Positions 1 to 9,894 of a DNA stretch of 64,000 bases are shown piece by piece. Position 1 is the first letter of the stretch. The number at the start of each line of letters is the position of its first letter. This stretch comes from Chryseobacterium sp. Leaf405. GTDB taxonomy: Bacteria; Bacteroidota; Bacteroidia; Flavobacteriales; Weeksellaceae. Location: the NCBI RefSeq assembly GCF_001425355.1, contig NZ_LMQN01000016.1, positions 1-64,000 of the forward strand. The letters are read 5' to 3'. The position numbers and the translations under genes are program-made. The notes beneath the pieces were generated by a model. It was not told where the DNA came from. It searched no databases and saw nothing but the letters and a program-made list of their open reading frames with translations.

Positions 1-274
1 GCGGCTTTGCCGCCGCAACCTCAAAATTAAAAATAGCGAGTGCGAAAAGCCGGGCTAGGACTGCAGTCATGGTATATTCTTTTGGTACAATATTTATATA
101 GCTCATGACTGTAATGAAAATACGATTTTCGGAAAATCCATAATTAGACTATGATTAGATTTTGATTATTTAATCGTTTAACTTCTAATTTTTAGTCAGT
201 TATAATATTTTTCAGATCATTCGTGGGAATAATTCGTTATATTTAATACTCTATTACCAAAAAAATATTAAACT
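1..274. other. Non-coding left edge with small hairpins
   Basis: No credible gene is seen. Bases 1-13 make a small GC hairpin (GCGGC, TTT, GCCGC), and the first 60 bases are clearly richer in GC than what follows, so they may be the tail of an intergenic repeat or of a feature outside the window. An 8-bp inverted repeat (CAGTCATG / CATGACTG) pairs 64-71 with 104-111. From 120 on the sequence is AT-rich. TATATTTA at 238-245 is a 7-of-8 match to the -7 element and is the best promoter candidate for the pyrophosphatase gene, but no good -33 element was seen. Confidence 0.5.
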
Positions 275-3001
275 ATGAACTTATTTATGTTAGTACCAAT
301 TTTTGGTGTGGCTGCTTTGTTGTTCACTTTTATTCAAAGTAACTGGGTCAATAAGCAAAATGCCGGAAATGAAAAAATGAAAATTATCAGCGGACATATC
401 GCTGACGGTGCCATGGCTTTTCTAAAAGCAGAGTACAAAGTCTTAACTTATTTCGTGGTCATTGTAGCTATTCTGTTAGCAGTAATGGGAATGACAAATT
501 CAAATTCACATTGGAGTATCGGTCTTGCTTTCGTTGTGGGAGCAATATTTTCAGCTTTGGCAGGTTTCATCGGGATGAAGATCGCTACAAAAGCCAATGT
601 GAGAACTGCCGAAGCTGCAAAAACGTCCCTTTCTAAAGCATTAAAAGTTTCTTTTACAGGAGGTTCTGTAATGGGAATGGGCGTTGCAGGATTAGCGGTT
701 TTAGGTTTGGGTTCTTTATTTTTAATCATCAAACAAATTTTTGCTCCCGAATCCACGGTCGATTCTCATGAAATGGAAAGAACCATTGAAATTCTTACAG
801 GATTTTCTTTAGGTGCAGAATCAATTGCTTTGTTTGCCAGAGTAGGCGGCGGAATTTATACGAAAGCTGCCGACGTAGGTGCTGACTTAGTAGGAAAAGT
901 AGAAGCCGGAATTCCTGAAGATGATCCAAGAAATCCTGCTACAATTGCTGATAATGTAGGAGATAACGTTGGTGATGTTGCCGGAATGGGAGCCGATTTA
1001 TTTGGTTCTTACGTAGCAACGGTTTTAGCAACAATGGTATTAGGAAGAGAAACGATTTCAGAAGATTCTTTCGGAGGGTTTGCTCCTATTCTCTTACCAA
1101 TGTTGATTGCCGGAACAGGAATTATATTTTCCATGATAGGAACTTTATTCGTGAGAATTAATGATAATGAAGATTCTTCAACTTCAAGCGTTCAGAATGC
1201 GTTAAATCTTGGAAACTGGGGAAGTATTGTGATCACAGCGGTAGCTTCTTATTTTCTGGTAACTTATATTTTGCCGGATAAAATGATTTTAAGAGGTCAC
1301 GAATTCACTAAAATGGGTGTTTTCGGGGCAATTATGGTAGGATTAGTTGTTGGTACTTTAATGAGTATCATTACAGAATATTATACGGCAATGGGCAAAA
1401 GACCGGTTAAAAGTATTGTCAGACAATCATCAACAGGTCATGCAACGAATATTATTGGTGGACTTTCAGTGGGTATGGAATCAACTTTGCTTCCGATCAT
1501 TGTTTTGGCAGGCGGAATTTACGGATCTTACCTTTGTGCCGGATTGTACGGGGTTGCCATTGCAGCAGCAGGAATGATGGCAACAACGGCAATGCAGTTG
1601 GCAATTGATGCCTTTGGACCGATTGCTGATAACGCCGGAGGTATTGCTGAAATGAGTGAATTACCAAAAGAAGTACGTGAAAAAACAGATATTCTGGATG
1701 CCGTAGGAAATACAACGGCAGCTACAGGAAAAGGTTTTGCAATCGCATCAGCAGCTTTAACGGCGTTGGCTTTATTCGCCGCTTTTGTCGGAATTGCGGG
1801 AATTGATGGGATTGATATTTACAGAGCTGATGTTTTAGCAGGATTGTTTGTAGGAGGCATGATTCCATTTATTTTTTCTTCACTGGCAATCACAGCGGTC
1901 GGACAGGCAGCCATGGCAATGGTAGAGGAAGTAAGACGACAGTTTCGTGAGATCCCGGGGATTTTGGAAGGCAAAGCTCAACCTGAATATGAAAAATGTG
2001 TGGCAATTTCAACGGATGCTTCGATCAGAAAAATGATGCTTCCTGGAGCAATTGCTATTATTTCTCCTTTATTGATCGGATTTATTTTTGGACCTGAAGT
2101 GTTAGGAGGCTTTCTTGCCGGAGCAACGGTTTGCGGTGTTTTAATGGGAATGTTCCAAAACAATGCGGGTGGAGCCTGGGATAATGCTAAAAAGTCTTTT
2201 GAAAAAGGAGTGGAAATCAACGGACAGACCTATTATAAAGGTTCAGAACCGCACAAAGCTTCTGTGACAGGAGATACAGTGGGAGATCCGTTTAAAGATA
2301 CTTCCGGACCGTCTATGAATATTTTAATCAAATTAATGTCAATTGTTTCATTGGTAATTGCGCCGACTTTGGCAGTTTTGCATAAAGATAAAATTGAAGC
2401 AAACAGACAGGCAAAAATTGAAAGTTTAACGGGAATAAAAGGTGCTAAAACGATTTCAGGAAATCATTCATCAGTTATCATTCCCGGAGAAATTAAAGGT
2501 CATCTAAACGAAAACGGAGATTTTGTATATGACACAGGAAATATTCAGGAAGTACAATTAAAAGGCGGTAAGAAAATTTCTATTGGCGAAGGAAGTCAGT
2601 TGTACCAATTATATAATTTAATTAAAAATAAAGATCAGGCAGTTTTAGATCCCAATAAATGGTTTACGATCGAAAATCTCTATTTTGAAACGGGTTCAAG
2701 CGAGCTGAGAGGCGGTTCCGAAGTTCAGCTATTAAATTTAGTTGAAATTTTAAATGCTTATCCTGATGTAAAGATAAAATTAGGCGGTTATACAGACAAT
2801 ACAGGAGATGAAGAGAGCAACCAGAAACTGTCAAATTTAAGAGCGCAGACTGCAAAACTTAAATTATTAGAATTAGGTATTGCCGGAGATCGGGTAGAAG
2901 CGGAAGGCTACGGTTCTCAACATCCTGTTTGTGAATCGAATGATACGGATGAATGTAAAGCGAAAAACAGAAGAATTGATGTGAGAGTTCTCGCTCTTTA
3001 G
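275..3001 (+). CDS. hppA: Membrane-bound ion-translocating pyrophosphatase fused to an OmpA-like domain
   Basis: This is a membrane pyrophosphatase, which hydrolyses PPi and pumps Na+ and/or H+ out of the cytoplasm. The multi-helix core takes up about residues 1-700. It carries the acidic PPi/Mg site with [11 protein letters not shown] near residue 200, followed by the DNVGDNVGD stretch. The [10 protein letters not shown] motif starts at G478 and has A482 and G485 where potassium-independent enzymes have Lys and Thr, so a K+-dependent type is predicted; the pumped ion cannot be read off. At 908 residues it is well over the usual 670-800. The extra part is a linker and, from about residue 790, an OmpA C-terminal domain with D841 and R856, spaced 15 apart as in peptidoglycan-binding OmpA domains. 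Both ends of this enzyme family face outside the cytoplasm, so the domain would lie in the periplasm. The identity of the core is secure. Confidence 0.95.
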   Translation: MNLFMLVPIFGVAALLFTFIQSNWVNKQNAGNEKMKIISGHIADGAMAFLKAEYKVLTYFVVIVAILLAVMGMTNSNSHWSIGLAFVVGAIFSALAGFIGMKIATKANVRTAEAAKTSLSKALKVSFTGGSVMGMGVAGLAVLGLGSLFLIIKQIFAPESTVDSHEMERTIEILTGFSLGAESIALFARVGGGIYTKAADVGADLVGKVEAGIPEDDPRNPATIADNVGDNVGDVAGMGADLFGSYVATVLATMVLGRETISEDSFGGFAPILLPMLIAGTGIIFSMIGTLFVRINDNEDSSTSSVQNALNLGNWGSIVITAVASYFLVTYILPDKMILRGHEFTKMGVFGAIMVGLVVGTLMSIITEYYTAMGKRPVKSIVRQSSTGHATNIIGGLSVGMESTLLPIIVLAGGIYGSYLCAGLYGVAIAAAGMMATTAMQLAIDAFGPIADNAGGIAEMSELPKEVREKTDILDAVGNTTAATGKGFAIASAALTALALFAAFVGIAGIDGIDIYRADVLAGLFVGGMIPFIFSSLAITAVGQAAMAMVEEVRRQFREIPGILEGKAQPEYEKCVAISTDASIRKMMLPGAIAIISPLLIGFIFGPEVLGGFLAGATVCGVLMGMFQNNAGGAWDNAKKSFEKGVEINGQTYYKGSEPHKASVTGDTVGDPFKDTSGPSMNILIKLMSIVSLVIAPTLAVLHKDKIEANRQAKIESLTGIKGAKTISGNHSSVIIPGEIKGHLNENGDFVYDTGNIQEVQLKGGKKISIGEGSQLYQLYNLIKNKDQAVLDPNKWFTIENLYFETGSSELRGGSEVQLLNLVEILNAYPDVKIKLGGYTDNTGDEESNQKLSNLRAQTAKLKLLELGIAGDRVEAEGYGSQHPVCESNDTDECKAKNRRIDVRVLAL

Positions 3002-3019
3002 ACAATATTCAATACTATC

Positions 3020-3050
3020 AAAAGCACTGCATAAGCGGTGCTTTTTGTTA
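3020..3050. terminator. Bidirectional terminator
   Basis: An 11-bp stem pairs 3020-3030 with 3035-3045 around an ATAA loop, with one G-U-type pair, and T runs follow on both strands. It lies between the convergent pyrophosphatase and aminotransferase genes and can serve both. Confidence 0.8.
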
Positions 3051-4187
3051 TAAATTTTCTTTTAAATATTCCAAAGCATTAATTATCAATTCGTCTTTTT
3101 TGGCGAAGCTGAATCGTATATAATCAGAATTTTGCTTTGAATTGTAAAAGGCAGAAAGCGGAAGACACGATACCTTTTTCTCAACAGTCAGCCATTTTGA
3201 AAATTCAACATCGGTCATTGTTTTAGAAACATTTCTGAAATTAACGGTTTGAAAAAAACCTCCGGCAGATTTTTGTTCTATAATTAATGGCGTATTTTGA
3301 ATTAAATCATTAAAAATATCCCTTTTATCCTGCATCATTTTTCGGTTTTCATCAGGATTAAAAACATTCAAATATTTTGCTATAGCGTACTGTGCAGGGG
3401 AATTTGTGCTGAAGGAAATGTATTGCTGATAACATCTGAATTTCTTCAGCAATTCTTCGGATGCGAGCAAATAACTTACTTTCCAGCCTGTTGCATGAAA
3501 CATTTTTCCGAATGAAAAAATAGAAAATGTTCTTTCTTTGAGCTGAGGATGATGAAAAGGACTGTAATGCTCGATCCCATCATAACAGTAAATATCATAG
3601 ATTTCCTCAGAAATAATATAAATTTCTCTGTTTTTTATAAGTTCATATAAATCATCCCAATTTTCTTTAGTCAGGATTTTTCCTGTCGGATTTTGTGGTG
3701 AATTGATTATGATTGCTTTTGTTTTTGATGAAATATAAGATTTTAATTTTTCCCAATTAATGGTGAAATCCTCATCAAGATCGTAATAAACAGGAATTCC
3801 GCCATTCAAAACAATCGATGGAGCGTACGTATAATAAGAAGGCTGAATGATAATTACCTCATCTCCTTGATTTAAAATAGATTTAAGTGAAGTATATAAA
3901 GCAAAAGTTGAGCAAGGGACGACATTGATTTCTTCTTTTTTTACATAAAGACTATTTTTTCTGTTGGCATTAAATGTAACAATACTGTCTAATAATAAAG
4001 GATTTCCAGCAAGAGATTCATAGCTGTGAGTAATAATATCAGCCGATTCTTTTAGATAGTATCTTAATGTCGGATCAATCTCGAAATCGGGCAATCCCAA
4101 AGACAAATCAAAACTGTTGTGCCTTGAAGCCAGTTCAGACATTTCAGTGAAAAAAGTATAATGATTGAACTCGTAGATTTTATCCAT
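3048..4187 (-). CDS. Class I aminotransferase, methionine aminotransferase-like
   Basis: This is a fold-type I PLP enzyme of the YbdL / methionine (kynurenine-like) aminotransferase group. It would move the amino group from methionine or an aromatic amino acid to a 2-oxo acid in the cytosol. With the start used here, the NSPQNPTGK motif lies near residue 162 and the PLP lysine is K228 in SFGKMFHATGWK, a context characteristic of this subgroup. The frame is open 13 codons further upstream, to 4226. However, a perfect -7 element (TATATTTG on the minus strand, 4213-4206) lies inside that extension, so transcription probably begins near 4200 and the ATG at 4187 is preferred. The length of 379 residues is normal. 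The substrate is inferred from family resemblance only. Confidence 0.88.
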   Translation of the reverse strand: MDKIYEFNHYTFFTEMSELASRHNSFDLSLGLPDFEIDPTLRYYLKESADIITHSYESLAGNPLLLDSIVTFNANRKNSLYVKKEEINVVPCSTFALYTSLKSILNQGDEVIIIQPSYYTYAPSIVLNGGIPVYYDLDEDFTINWEKLKSYISSKTKAIIINSPQNPTGKILTKENWDDLYELIKNREIYIISEEIYDIYCYDGIEHYSPFHHPQLKERTFSIFSFGKMFHATGWKVSYLLASEELLKKFRCYQQYISFSTNSPAQYAIAKYLNVFNPDENRKMMQDKRDIFNDLIQNTPLIIEQKSAGGFFQTVNFRNVSKTMTDVEFSKWLTVEKKVSCLPLSAFYNSKQNSDYIRFSFAKKDELIINALEYLKENL

Positions 4188-4205
4188 TAATTTTTGCCTA
4201 TATAC

Positions 4206-4213
4206 CAAATATA
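4206..4213 (-). promoter_or_regulatory. -7 promoter element that decides the aminotransferase start
   Basis: The minus strand reads TATATTTG, a perfect match to TAnnTTTG, 19 bases before the ATG at 4187. No clear -33 TTG was seen at the right distance. Its position rules against the longer open frame beginning at 4226. Confidence 0.55.
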
Positions 4214-4347
4214 AGAAAAATTGCAATCCAGAAATGATAAAGTTTTTTGATGAAGTAAATTAAGGTTAATTAATTGATTTTAAATATTTTATATGTTTTT
4301 GAATTTTGTGTTAGAGCTATTGTTTTGGTAAAAAGATTCTCATAAAA

Positions 4348-4788
4348 CTAACGTAAATCCTTTTTTATAACTAAATATTTAAGATCGATATTTCCTGCAT
4401 TACTGATACCATGTTCCGAATTGGGAGGACAATATAAACTTGTATTTGGACCAACAGTCACTGTTTTACCGTCAAGATAAAAAGAAGCTGTTCCTTCAAG
4501 AATATAGAAAAACTCTTCCTCCGGATGGCGATGGGGTGCGTGTGTCGATTTTCCGGGTTCTACAATGCTCATTTTTAAAGTATTTTCTTCAGTAAATTTT
4601 TTATCGGCAAACCAATACTGATAGCCCACTTTTGTTTTTGTTGCTTTAGACAAATCAAATTCATTTACACAATTTTCTATGGTATAAGGTGTAGGATTTT
4701 CTTTAGTGGATATTTTTTGAGCATATCCAAACTGTTGAAATAGAATGCCCATAACTACTGCTGATGTAAATTTGGTAGATCTTGTCAT
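4348..4788 (-). CDS. Secreted cupin-domain protein
   Basis: A 146-residue protein with an N-terminal signal peptide ending near residue 23 (GYAQ), so it is probably exported to the periplasm. A single cupin barrel fills the rest. Motif 1 is complete, with G79, H86, H88, E92 and G99; motif 2 has G113, H126 and N130, so the metal-binding set of three His and one Glu is intact. The substrate is unknown; such small cupins can be sugar-binding, isomerase-like or dioxygenase-like. It stands alone between a gene on the same strand and a divergent one, and nothing in the context points to a pathway. Confidence 0.85.
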   Translation of the reverse strand: MTRSTKFTSAVVMGILFQQFGYAQKISTKENPTPYTIENCVNEFDLSKATKTKVGYQYWFADKKFTEENTLKMSIVEPGKSTHAPHRHPEEEFFYILEGTASFYLDGKTVTVGPNTSLYCPPNSEHGISNAGNIDLKYLVIKKDLR

Positions 4789-5140
4789 ATTTGTTGATGC
4801 TTGTATAAAAATTCAGTCTAATTTGAAATTAGTAAAGCAATTTATTCAAAGATATTCAATTCTCTCTAATTTTTCTTTTTATTCAAATTGCAAATTGAAA
4901 TTAACTTAAAATCATTGTCTTTCAATTGATTTTCTCCTTAAATTTTAGCGAATGAAGTCATGGAAAGCTGCAGGATTTATTTAGTAAATAACAGATATTC
5001 TGCTATTACGATAAGTATAGATATAATGCCTTTTTATATATTGTAAATGTAAATATTTGATTTTTAACGGGGTAGCAGGACGGGGCAGGATGCTCATATT
5101 TGGGTTTGTAGGTAGATTGGTTCATATAAAATTAATATTT
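4789..5140. other. Intergenic region between divergent cupin and lyase genes
   Basis: No gene is seen. TATCTTTG on the minus strand (4854-4847) is a perfect -7 match and may serve the cupin gene 59 bases away, though no -33 element is well placed. CTAATTT-G-AAATTAG at 4818-4832 is a perfect 15-base palindrome lying in what would be that gene's leader, and could be an operator. Just before the lyase gene, 5068-5090 is an unusually G-rich imperfect direct repeat (CGGGGTAGCAGGA, then CGGGGCAGGA), out of character with the AT-rich surroundings. Confidence 0.5.
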
Positions 5141-8140
5141 ATGAAACATAAATCTTTACTAGGTAAGCAAGCTTTTAAATCTTTACTTTTTTGCGGATTA
5201 ACATTATCTGCTATAGGTTTAGATGCTCAGACTTTAGCATTTCCTGAAGCAACAGGTTTTGGTAGATACACTACAGGTGCCAGAGGTGCAGCAAACCCTC
5301 AAATTTATCTGGTTACTAATTTAAATGACAGTGGAGCAGGTTCATTTCGTGATGCGGTAAGTCAGCCTGGGCGATTCGTTATCTTTAAGGTCGGAGGTAT
5401 TGTTAATCTACAGTCGATTGTAGCGGTTGCTCCCAATACAACGATTGCGGGACAGACTGCCCCGGGAGAAGGAATTGTATTTTTAGGACCTCGGGTATCT
5501 TTTTCGGGAGCGAATAATACGATTGCCCGATATTTTAGAATTCGTTATGGCGGAACATCTCAAAATCAGGATGCATCGGGAATATCCAATGGTGCCAATA
5601 TCATTTTAGATCATATGACTTTTACGTGGGGTACAGATGAAGTATTTTCCGTAAACTGGGATAATAATGGAACGAGCCCTGATAATATAACGCTTCAGAA
5701 TTGTATTATCGGACAGGGAATGCACCGTCACAATCATTCTGCGGGAGGATTGATGCAACCGCCACCTGGTGGAAAGATCAGTTTAATCGGTAATTTATAT
5801 ATCTGTAATAAAACCAGAAATAATAAAATTAAAGGAATTAATGAGTTCGTAAACAATGTGGTTTACAACTGGGGAAATTACGGGAATACATATGGGCACA
5901 CACAATCCGGAGAAGCTTATATTATGGGAGGCGATTCTGCGGGGAGTTCTTATGCGAATATCATCAATAATTATTTCATCGGAGGTCCCAATACAAACAG
6001 TGCGGTTACTACACCGTTTAGCGTAGGAAATGCCAATTTCAATTTATATGGAGCCGGAAATTATTTCGATAACAATAAAAATGGAGTATTAGATGGTACT
6101 TTAGTTCCTCAAAATTTAACAGGATATCCTGTAGGAGACCTGGCAGCAATACAGTCGGCTCCGTATGATTATCCGATGCAGAGTACAACATTAACAGCTC
6201 AGGCTGCTTATGATAAAATTATTGCAAGCGCAGGAGCGTCTTATCCGAGACGTGATCAGGTAGATGAGTTAATGATTTCAGATCTGCAATCGAAAGGAAC
6301 AACAGCAACTTATGTGTATGTACAAAGTGATTTAACAACACAATTCGGTTTTACAAATGGTGGTGCAGGACACGTTTACGGTGCTCCGGCTCCTTTGGAT
6401 ACCGATAATGACGGAATGCCGGATGCATGGGAAACTGCTAACGGATTAAATCCGAATGTTTTTGATGCACTGGCAGTCAGTACAACTCACGCACCTTATC
6501 TGAATATCGAGGTTTATATTAATGGTTTACCCAACACCGCTCCTTCAGAATTTATTATTCCGCCAACTAACTTGAATTTTACGAATGCATTGACTACATC
6601 GGTTTCGCCATCAAGTTCCTTAACCGTAAATTGGGCTGATAATGCAGCAAATGAAACAAATTATGTATTAGAACGTTCAACAAATGGTACTAATTATAGC
6701 GTAATTGCAACATTAGCTGCTGATACAACCAGTTATAATGAAACAGGATTAACACCGAATACTCAATATTATTATAGAGTAAAGGCAACGAATGCTACGG
6801 AATCTTCGGTATATGCCAATGCATCGGTAACGACACCACCAATTCCATCTGCGCCGACAAAACCTGTTAATCCAACTCCTGCAAATGGTTTTAATGATGT
6901 GCAATTGACTAACGGCAATCTGCTTTTGAAATGGACGGGCAGTACGAATACAACAAATTACACTGTTTATTTCGGAACAAATCCCTTAAACTTAAATAAT
7001 ATTGCGACTGTACCTTATTCAGCTGCGCCATCTTATCAATTGAGTAGTTTAAATACCGCAACCAATTATTATTGGAGAGTTGATGCGTCTAATGCACTTG
7101 GATCTGTGACAGGCGATGTGTGGAATTTTCGTGCTTTAACGCCAAGTCTTGTCGGTAACTGGCCATTTGCAGAACCTCCTTTAGCGGGTGAACAAATTGC
7201 TGATCTAACATCGTATGCCAATCATGGGACATTAAATGTTGCCTATGATAACGCCAGCGTAAGAGTAACAGGAAAAGAGAATTATGCACTTGATCTTGCA
7301 ACTTCACCGAGTACTCCGTACATTGCGAGTATTCCGCATCAGGATCAGATTTTATTTAATACTAATTCTTTTACCGTTTCTTATTGGATGAAAGCTCCGG
7401 TAAGCATGATTCCATCGTCTTCGGCTACAAGTCTTTATGTTTTGTGTAAAGGTTCATTTACTAAAAATACGGCAACAGGAGCAACGGGTAAACGTTTTAA
7501 TGTAGAAATAAAAGGAGGTCAGCTACGATATGCTATCGATGACGATATTACGAAAAAGGAGATTACATCACCAATTGCCAATTACTTTACAGGCAACTGG
7601 GTTCATGTTGTGATCCAGAGAGATATTACTGCGCATAAAATGAGAATTTACACAAACGGTGTTCTCAGTTCTGAAGGAGATGAAACTGCGGTTACAGGTA
7701 TTGGTGAAGTAAGTGATTTGATTATCGGAAACATCGGAGAATTGGAATTTTTATCAACAACCAACGCTCCGGCTCCTTACAGAGGTGCATTTGATGAACT
7801 TAAAATGTACAATTATGCTTTATCTACTACCGAAATATCTGCGTTGTACAATCAGGCAGTATTGGGGAATGCAGAATTTAGTATCAGTAAAAATGTAGGA
7901 ACAGTATATCCGAATCCTGTAAAAGATCAGATTTTCATTAAACTTCCAGAGTATAAAAAATCTAATATAACGGCAACTTTGCTTGATATGACAGGAAAGA
8001 TTATCATTAAAGAAAAACTGAAAGTTGATGGAAACGGGACTTTTAATTTAAATGTTTCAGGCAAAAAAACATCAGGAAATTATATTCTGAACGTTTCAGG
8101 AGAAAACCTGAACAGTAATTTTAAAGTTATTGTTAAATAA
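5141..8140 (+). CDS. Secreted multidomain polysaccharide lyase (PL1 pectate lyase-like) with type IX sorting tail
   Basis: A 999-residue exported enzyme. It begins with a signal peptide ending at DAQ30. Residues about 35-410 form a right-handed beta-helix of the polysaccharide lyase family 1 type, with the Bacteroidota hallmarks VTNLNDSGAGSFRDAV and TIAGQTAPGEGI. DTDNDGMPDAWE near 425 looks like a calcium-binding loop. Two fibronectin type III-like domains follow (about 474-565 and 570-666), then a LamG/concanavalin-like domain (about 668-906). The last 80 residues, opening with YPNP, are a type A sorting domain for export and surface anchoring by the type IX system. The frame is open 28 codons upstream, but the ATG at 5141 directly precedes a normal signal peptide. 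Pectate is the likely substrate by family; there is no SusC/SusD pair nearby. Confidence 0.87.
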   Translation: MKHKSLLGKQAFKSLLFCGLTLSAIGLDAQTLAFPEATGFGRYTTGARGAANPQIYLVTNLNDSGAGSFRDAVSQPGRFVIFKVGGIVNLQSIVAVAPNTTIAGQTAPGEGIVFLGPRVSFSGANNTIARYFRIRYGGTSQNQDASGISNGANIILDHMTFTWGTDEVFSVNWDNNGTSPDNITLQNCIIGQGMHRHNHSAGGLMQPPPGGKISLIGNLYICNKTRNNKIKGINEFVNNVVYNWGNYGNTYGHTQSGEAYIMGGDSAGSSYANIINNYFIGGPNTNSAVTTPFSVGNANFNLYGAGNYFDNNKNGVLDGTLVPQNLTGYPVGDLAAIQSAPYDYPMQSTTLTAQAAYDKIIASAGASYPRRDQVDELMISDLQSKGTTATYVYVQSDLTTQFGFTNGGAGHVYGAPAPLDTDNDGMPDAWETANGLNPNVFDALAVSTTHAPYLNIEVYINGLPNTAPSEFIIPPTNLNFTNALTTSVSPSSSLTVNWADNAANETNYVLERSTNGTNYSVIATLAADTTSYNETGLTPNTQYYYRVKATNATESSVYANASVTTPPIPSAPTKPVNPTPANGFNDVQLTNGNLLLKWTGSTNTTNYTVYFGTNPLNLNNIATVPYSAAPSYQLSSLNTATNYYWRVDASNALGSVTGDVWNFRALTPSLVGNWPFAEPPLAGEQIADLTSYANHGTLNVAYDNASVRVTGKENYALDLATSPSTPYIASIPHQDQILFNTNSFTVSYWMKAPVSMIPSSSATSLYVLCKGSFTKNTATGATGKRFNVEIKGGQLRYAIDDDITKKEITSPIANYFTGNWVHVVIQRDITAHKMRIYTNGVLSSEGDETAVTGIGEVSDLIIGNIGELEFLSTTNAPAPYRGAFDELKMYNYALSTTEISALYNQAVLGNAEFSISKNVGTVYPNPVKDQIFIKLPEYKKSNITATLLDMTGKIIIKEKLKVDGNGTFNLNVSGKKTSGNYILNVSGENLNSNFKVIVK

Positions 8141-8177
8141 ACTACAAGCACACTTTAGTTAATTCATATTTAGTAAA

Positions 8178-8210
8178 AAATCCTTTCAAACTCATTTGAA
8201 AGGATTTTTA
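8178..8210 (+). terminator. Terminator of the lyase gene
   Basis: A perfect 13-bp stem (8178-8190 with 8195-8207) closes a CTCA loop and is followed by a T run. It lies 38 bases after the lyase stop codon. Confidence 0.88.
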
Positions 8211-8282
8211 TTGATGAGCCTAACAGAGAAAAATCAACTTGCTATTGAATAAATTTTATTATTTTTAAAGAAATTATTTTAA

Positions 8283-9332
8283 ATGAAAAAATTAATCATT
8301 CCGTTATTTTCAGTTGCTGTGCTTGTAAGCTGTGGAACAACGAAGACTTCTGTAAACGATTCAACATCAAAATCTTCTACGGCAGAAGTAAAAGGTGATA
8401 ATGCTTTTCTTGCAGCTTATAAAGAGATTAAAGCCGAAGATCTTAAGAAAAACTTATATGTTATTGCTTCAGACGAAATGGAAGGACGTGATACAGGGAG
8501 TTCCGGTCAGAAGAAAGCAGGTGAATATATGATTAATTATTATAAGAATCTGGGAATTTTTTATCCAAAAGCTTTGGGGTCTTATTATCAGAAAGTTCCA
8601 TCGGATTACATGAAAAAAAGAGGTGGCGAAACGCTTCCTGATTCTGAAAATATTCTTGCTTTCATCGAAGGAAGTGAAAAACCAAATGAAATTGTTGTGA
8701 TTTCGGGGCATTATGATCATGTCGGAACAAGAGGCGGGGTTATTTATAACGGTGCTGATGATGATGGAAGTGGAACGGTAGCCGTAATGGAAATTGCAAA
8801 AGCTTTTCAAAGTGCTAAAAAAGCAGGACACGGACCAAAAAGATCAATTTTATTTCTACACGTAACGGGTGAAGAACACGGGCTTTTCGGTTCTGAATTT
8901 TATACGGATAACCCGGTTTTTCCATTGGTAAATACAGTTGTTGACCTCAATATTGACATGATTGGTCGTGATGATCCTGAAAATAGAGGAAAACAGTATG
9001 TGTATGTAATTGGATCTGAAATGCTAAGTTCTCAGTTAAAAGTAATCAATGAGGCAGCCAACAAAAATACGAATAAACTTGAGCTGAATTATAAATATGA
9101 CGATCCGGCCGATCCGCAGAGATTATATTATAGATCAGACCATTATAATTTTGCGAAAAATAATATTCCGGTGGCATTTTTCTTCGACGGAATTCATGAA
9201 GATTATCATAAACCGACTGATGATGTGGAGAAAATTGATTATCCTTTGTTACAAAAAAGAACACAGCTTGTCTTCGCTACTGCTTGGGAATTGGCTAACA
9301 GAAAAGACAGAATTGTAGTTGATAAAAAATAA
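8283..9332 (+). CDS. M28-family zinc metallopeptidase lipoprotein
   Basis: A lipoprotein (lipobox VLVSC, C17) with a peptidase M28 domain, related to aminopeptidases that release N-terminal residues from peptides outside the cytoplasm. The di-zinc site is complete: H143 in GHYDH, D160 in the GADDDGSG loop, the catalytic and metal glutamates E197-E198 in GEEHGLFGS, D225 in DMIGR and H286 in RSDHYNF. The length of 349 residues is usual. It has its own transcription unit after a terminator; TTG at 8239-8241 and TATTTTTA at 8260-8267, 18 bases apart, are a plausible promoter. The exact peptide substrate is unknown. Confidence 0.92.
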   Translation: MKKLIIPLFSVAVLVSCGTTKTSVNDSTSKSSTAEVKGDNAFLAAYKEIKAEDLKKNLYVIASDEMEGRDTGSSGQKKAGEYMINYYKNLGIFYPKALGSYYQKVPSDYMKKRGGETLPDSENILAFIEGSEKPNEIVVISGHYDHVGTRGGVIYNGADDDGSGTVAVMEIAKAFQSAKKAGHGPKRSILFLHVTGEEHGLFGSEFYTDNPVFPLVNTVVDLNIDMIGRDDPENRGKQYVYVIGSEMLSSQLKVINEAANKNTNKLELNYKYDDPADPQRLYYRSDHYNFAKNNIPVAFFFDGIHEDYHKPTDDVEKIDYPLLQKRTQLVFATAWELANRKDRIVVDKK

Positions 9333-9396
9333 TTTCTAATTGTCTAATTGAATAAATTATGTTAGAATTTACTTAAACTAAATTGTAAACAATACT

Positions 9397-9433
9397 CATA
9401 AACCTATAAGAAATAATGTCTTATAGGTTTATG
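9397..9433. repeat. Perfect 14-bp inverted repeat, possible terminator or operator
   Basis: CATAAACCTATAAG at 9397-9410 is repeated exactly in inverse at 9420-9433 around a 9-base loop. It lies 64 bases after the M28 peptidase stop and 17 bases before the next ATG. There is no proper T run on either side, so it is either a weak terminator for the peptidase gene or a regulatory hairpin in front of the acetyltransferase operon. Confidence 0.65.
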
Positions 9434-9450
9434 TTAAAGTGAAATTGAAT

Positions 9451-9894
9451 ATGGAAATTCGAGAAGCTAAAATAGAAGATATTCAACAGATTCAGATCGT
9501 AAGAAACAGTGTAAAAGAAAATACATTGTCTAATCCAAATTTGGTTACCGATAAAGATTGTGAAGAATTCCTTTTTGAAAGAGGGAAAGGCTGGGTTTGT
9601 GAAATCAATGCTGAGATCGTAGGCTTTTCTATCGTAGATGTAAAAGAGAATAATGTCTGGGCTTTATTTTTACATCCTGATTTTGAAAAGAAAGGCATTG
9701 GCAGAAAACTTCATGATTGTATGCTTGATTGGTATTTTAGCCAAACACAGGAAAATATTTGGTTGGGAACTTCACCCAATACTAGAGCTGAAACCTTTTA
9801 TAGAAAATCCGGATGGAAACAAATCGGAATGCATGGTAAAAATGAAATTAAGTTTGAAATGACATATCAAAACTGGAAAAATAAACATTTATGA
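9451..9894 (+). CDS. GNAT-family N-acetyltransferase
   Basis: A 147-residue single-domain GNAT protein that would transfer an acetyl group from acetyl-CoA to an amine. The acetyl-CoA pyrophosphate-binding loop is seen in FEKKGIGRKLHD (about residues 75-86), preceded by the strand NNVWALFLHPDF. The frame also allows a GTG start 12 bases upstream, but the ATG at 9451 gives the usual family N-terminus (MEIREAKIED). Its stop overlaps the start of the next gene in an ATGA, so the two are translationally coupled. The substrate is not known. Confidence 0.87.
   Translation: MEIREAKIEDIQQIQIVRNSVKENTLSNPNLVTDKDCEEFLFERGKGWVCEINAEIVGFSIVDVKENNVWALFLHPDFEKKGIGRKLHDCMLDWYFSQTQENIWLGTSPNTRAETFYRKSGWKQIGMHGKNEIKFEMTYQNWKNKHL

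Noticed and set aside
448..756. Open frame on the minus strand inside the pyrophosphatase gene
   Set aside because: It is a shadow of the strongly conserved plus-strand gene, with no start context or recognisable domain; many similar frames lie opposite other genes and were left out for the same reason.
5057..5140. N-terminal extension of the polysaccharide lyase
   Set aside because: The frame is open, but the ATG at 5141 is followed at once by a proper signal peptide, while the extension would bury it behind 28 residues.
5141..8140. Polysaccharide utilisation locus
   Set aside because: There is no SusC/SusD pair, no other carbohydrate-active enzyme and no dedicated regulator next to the lyase gene.
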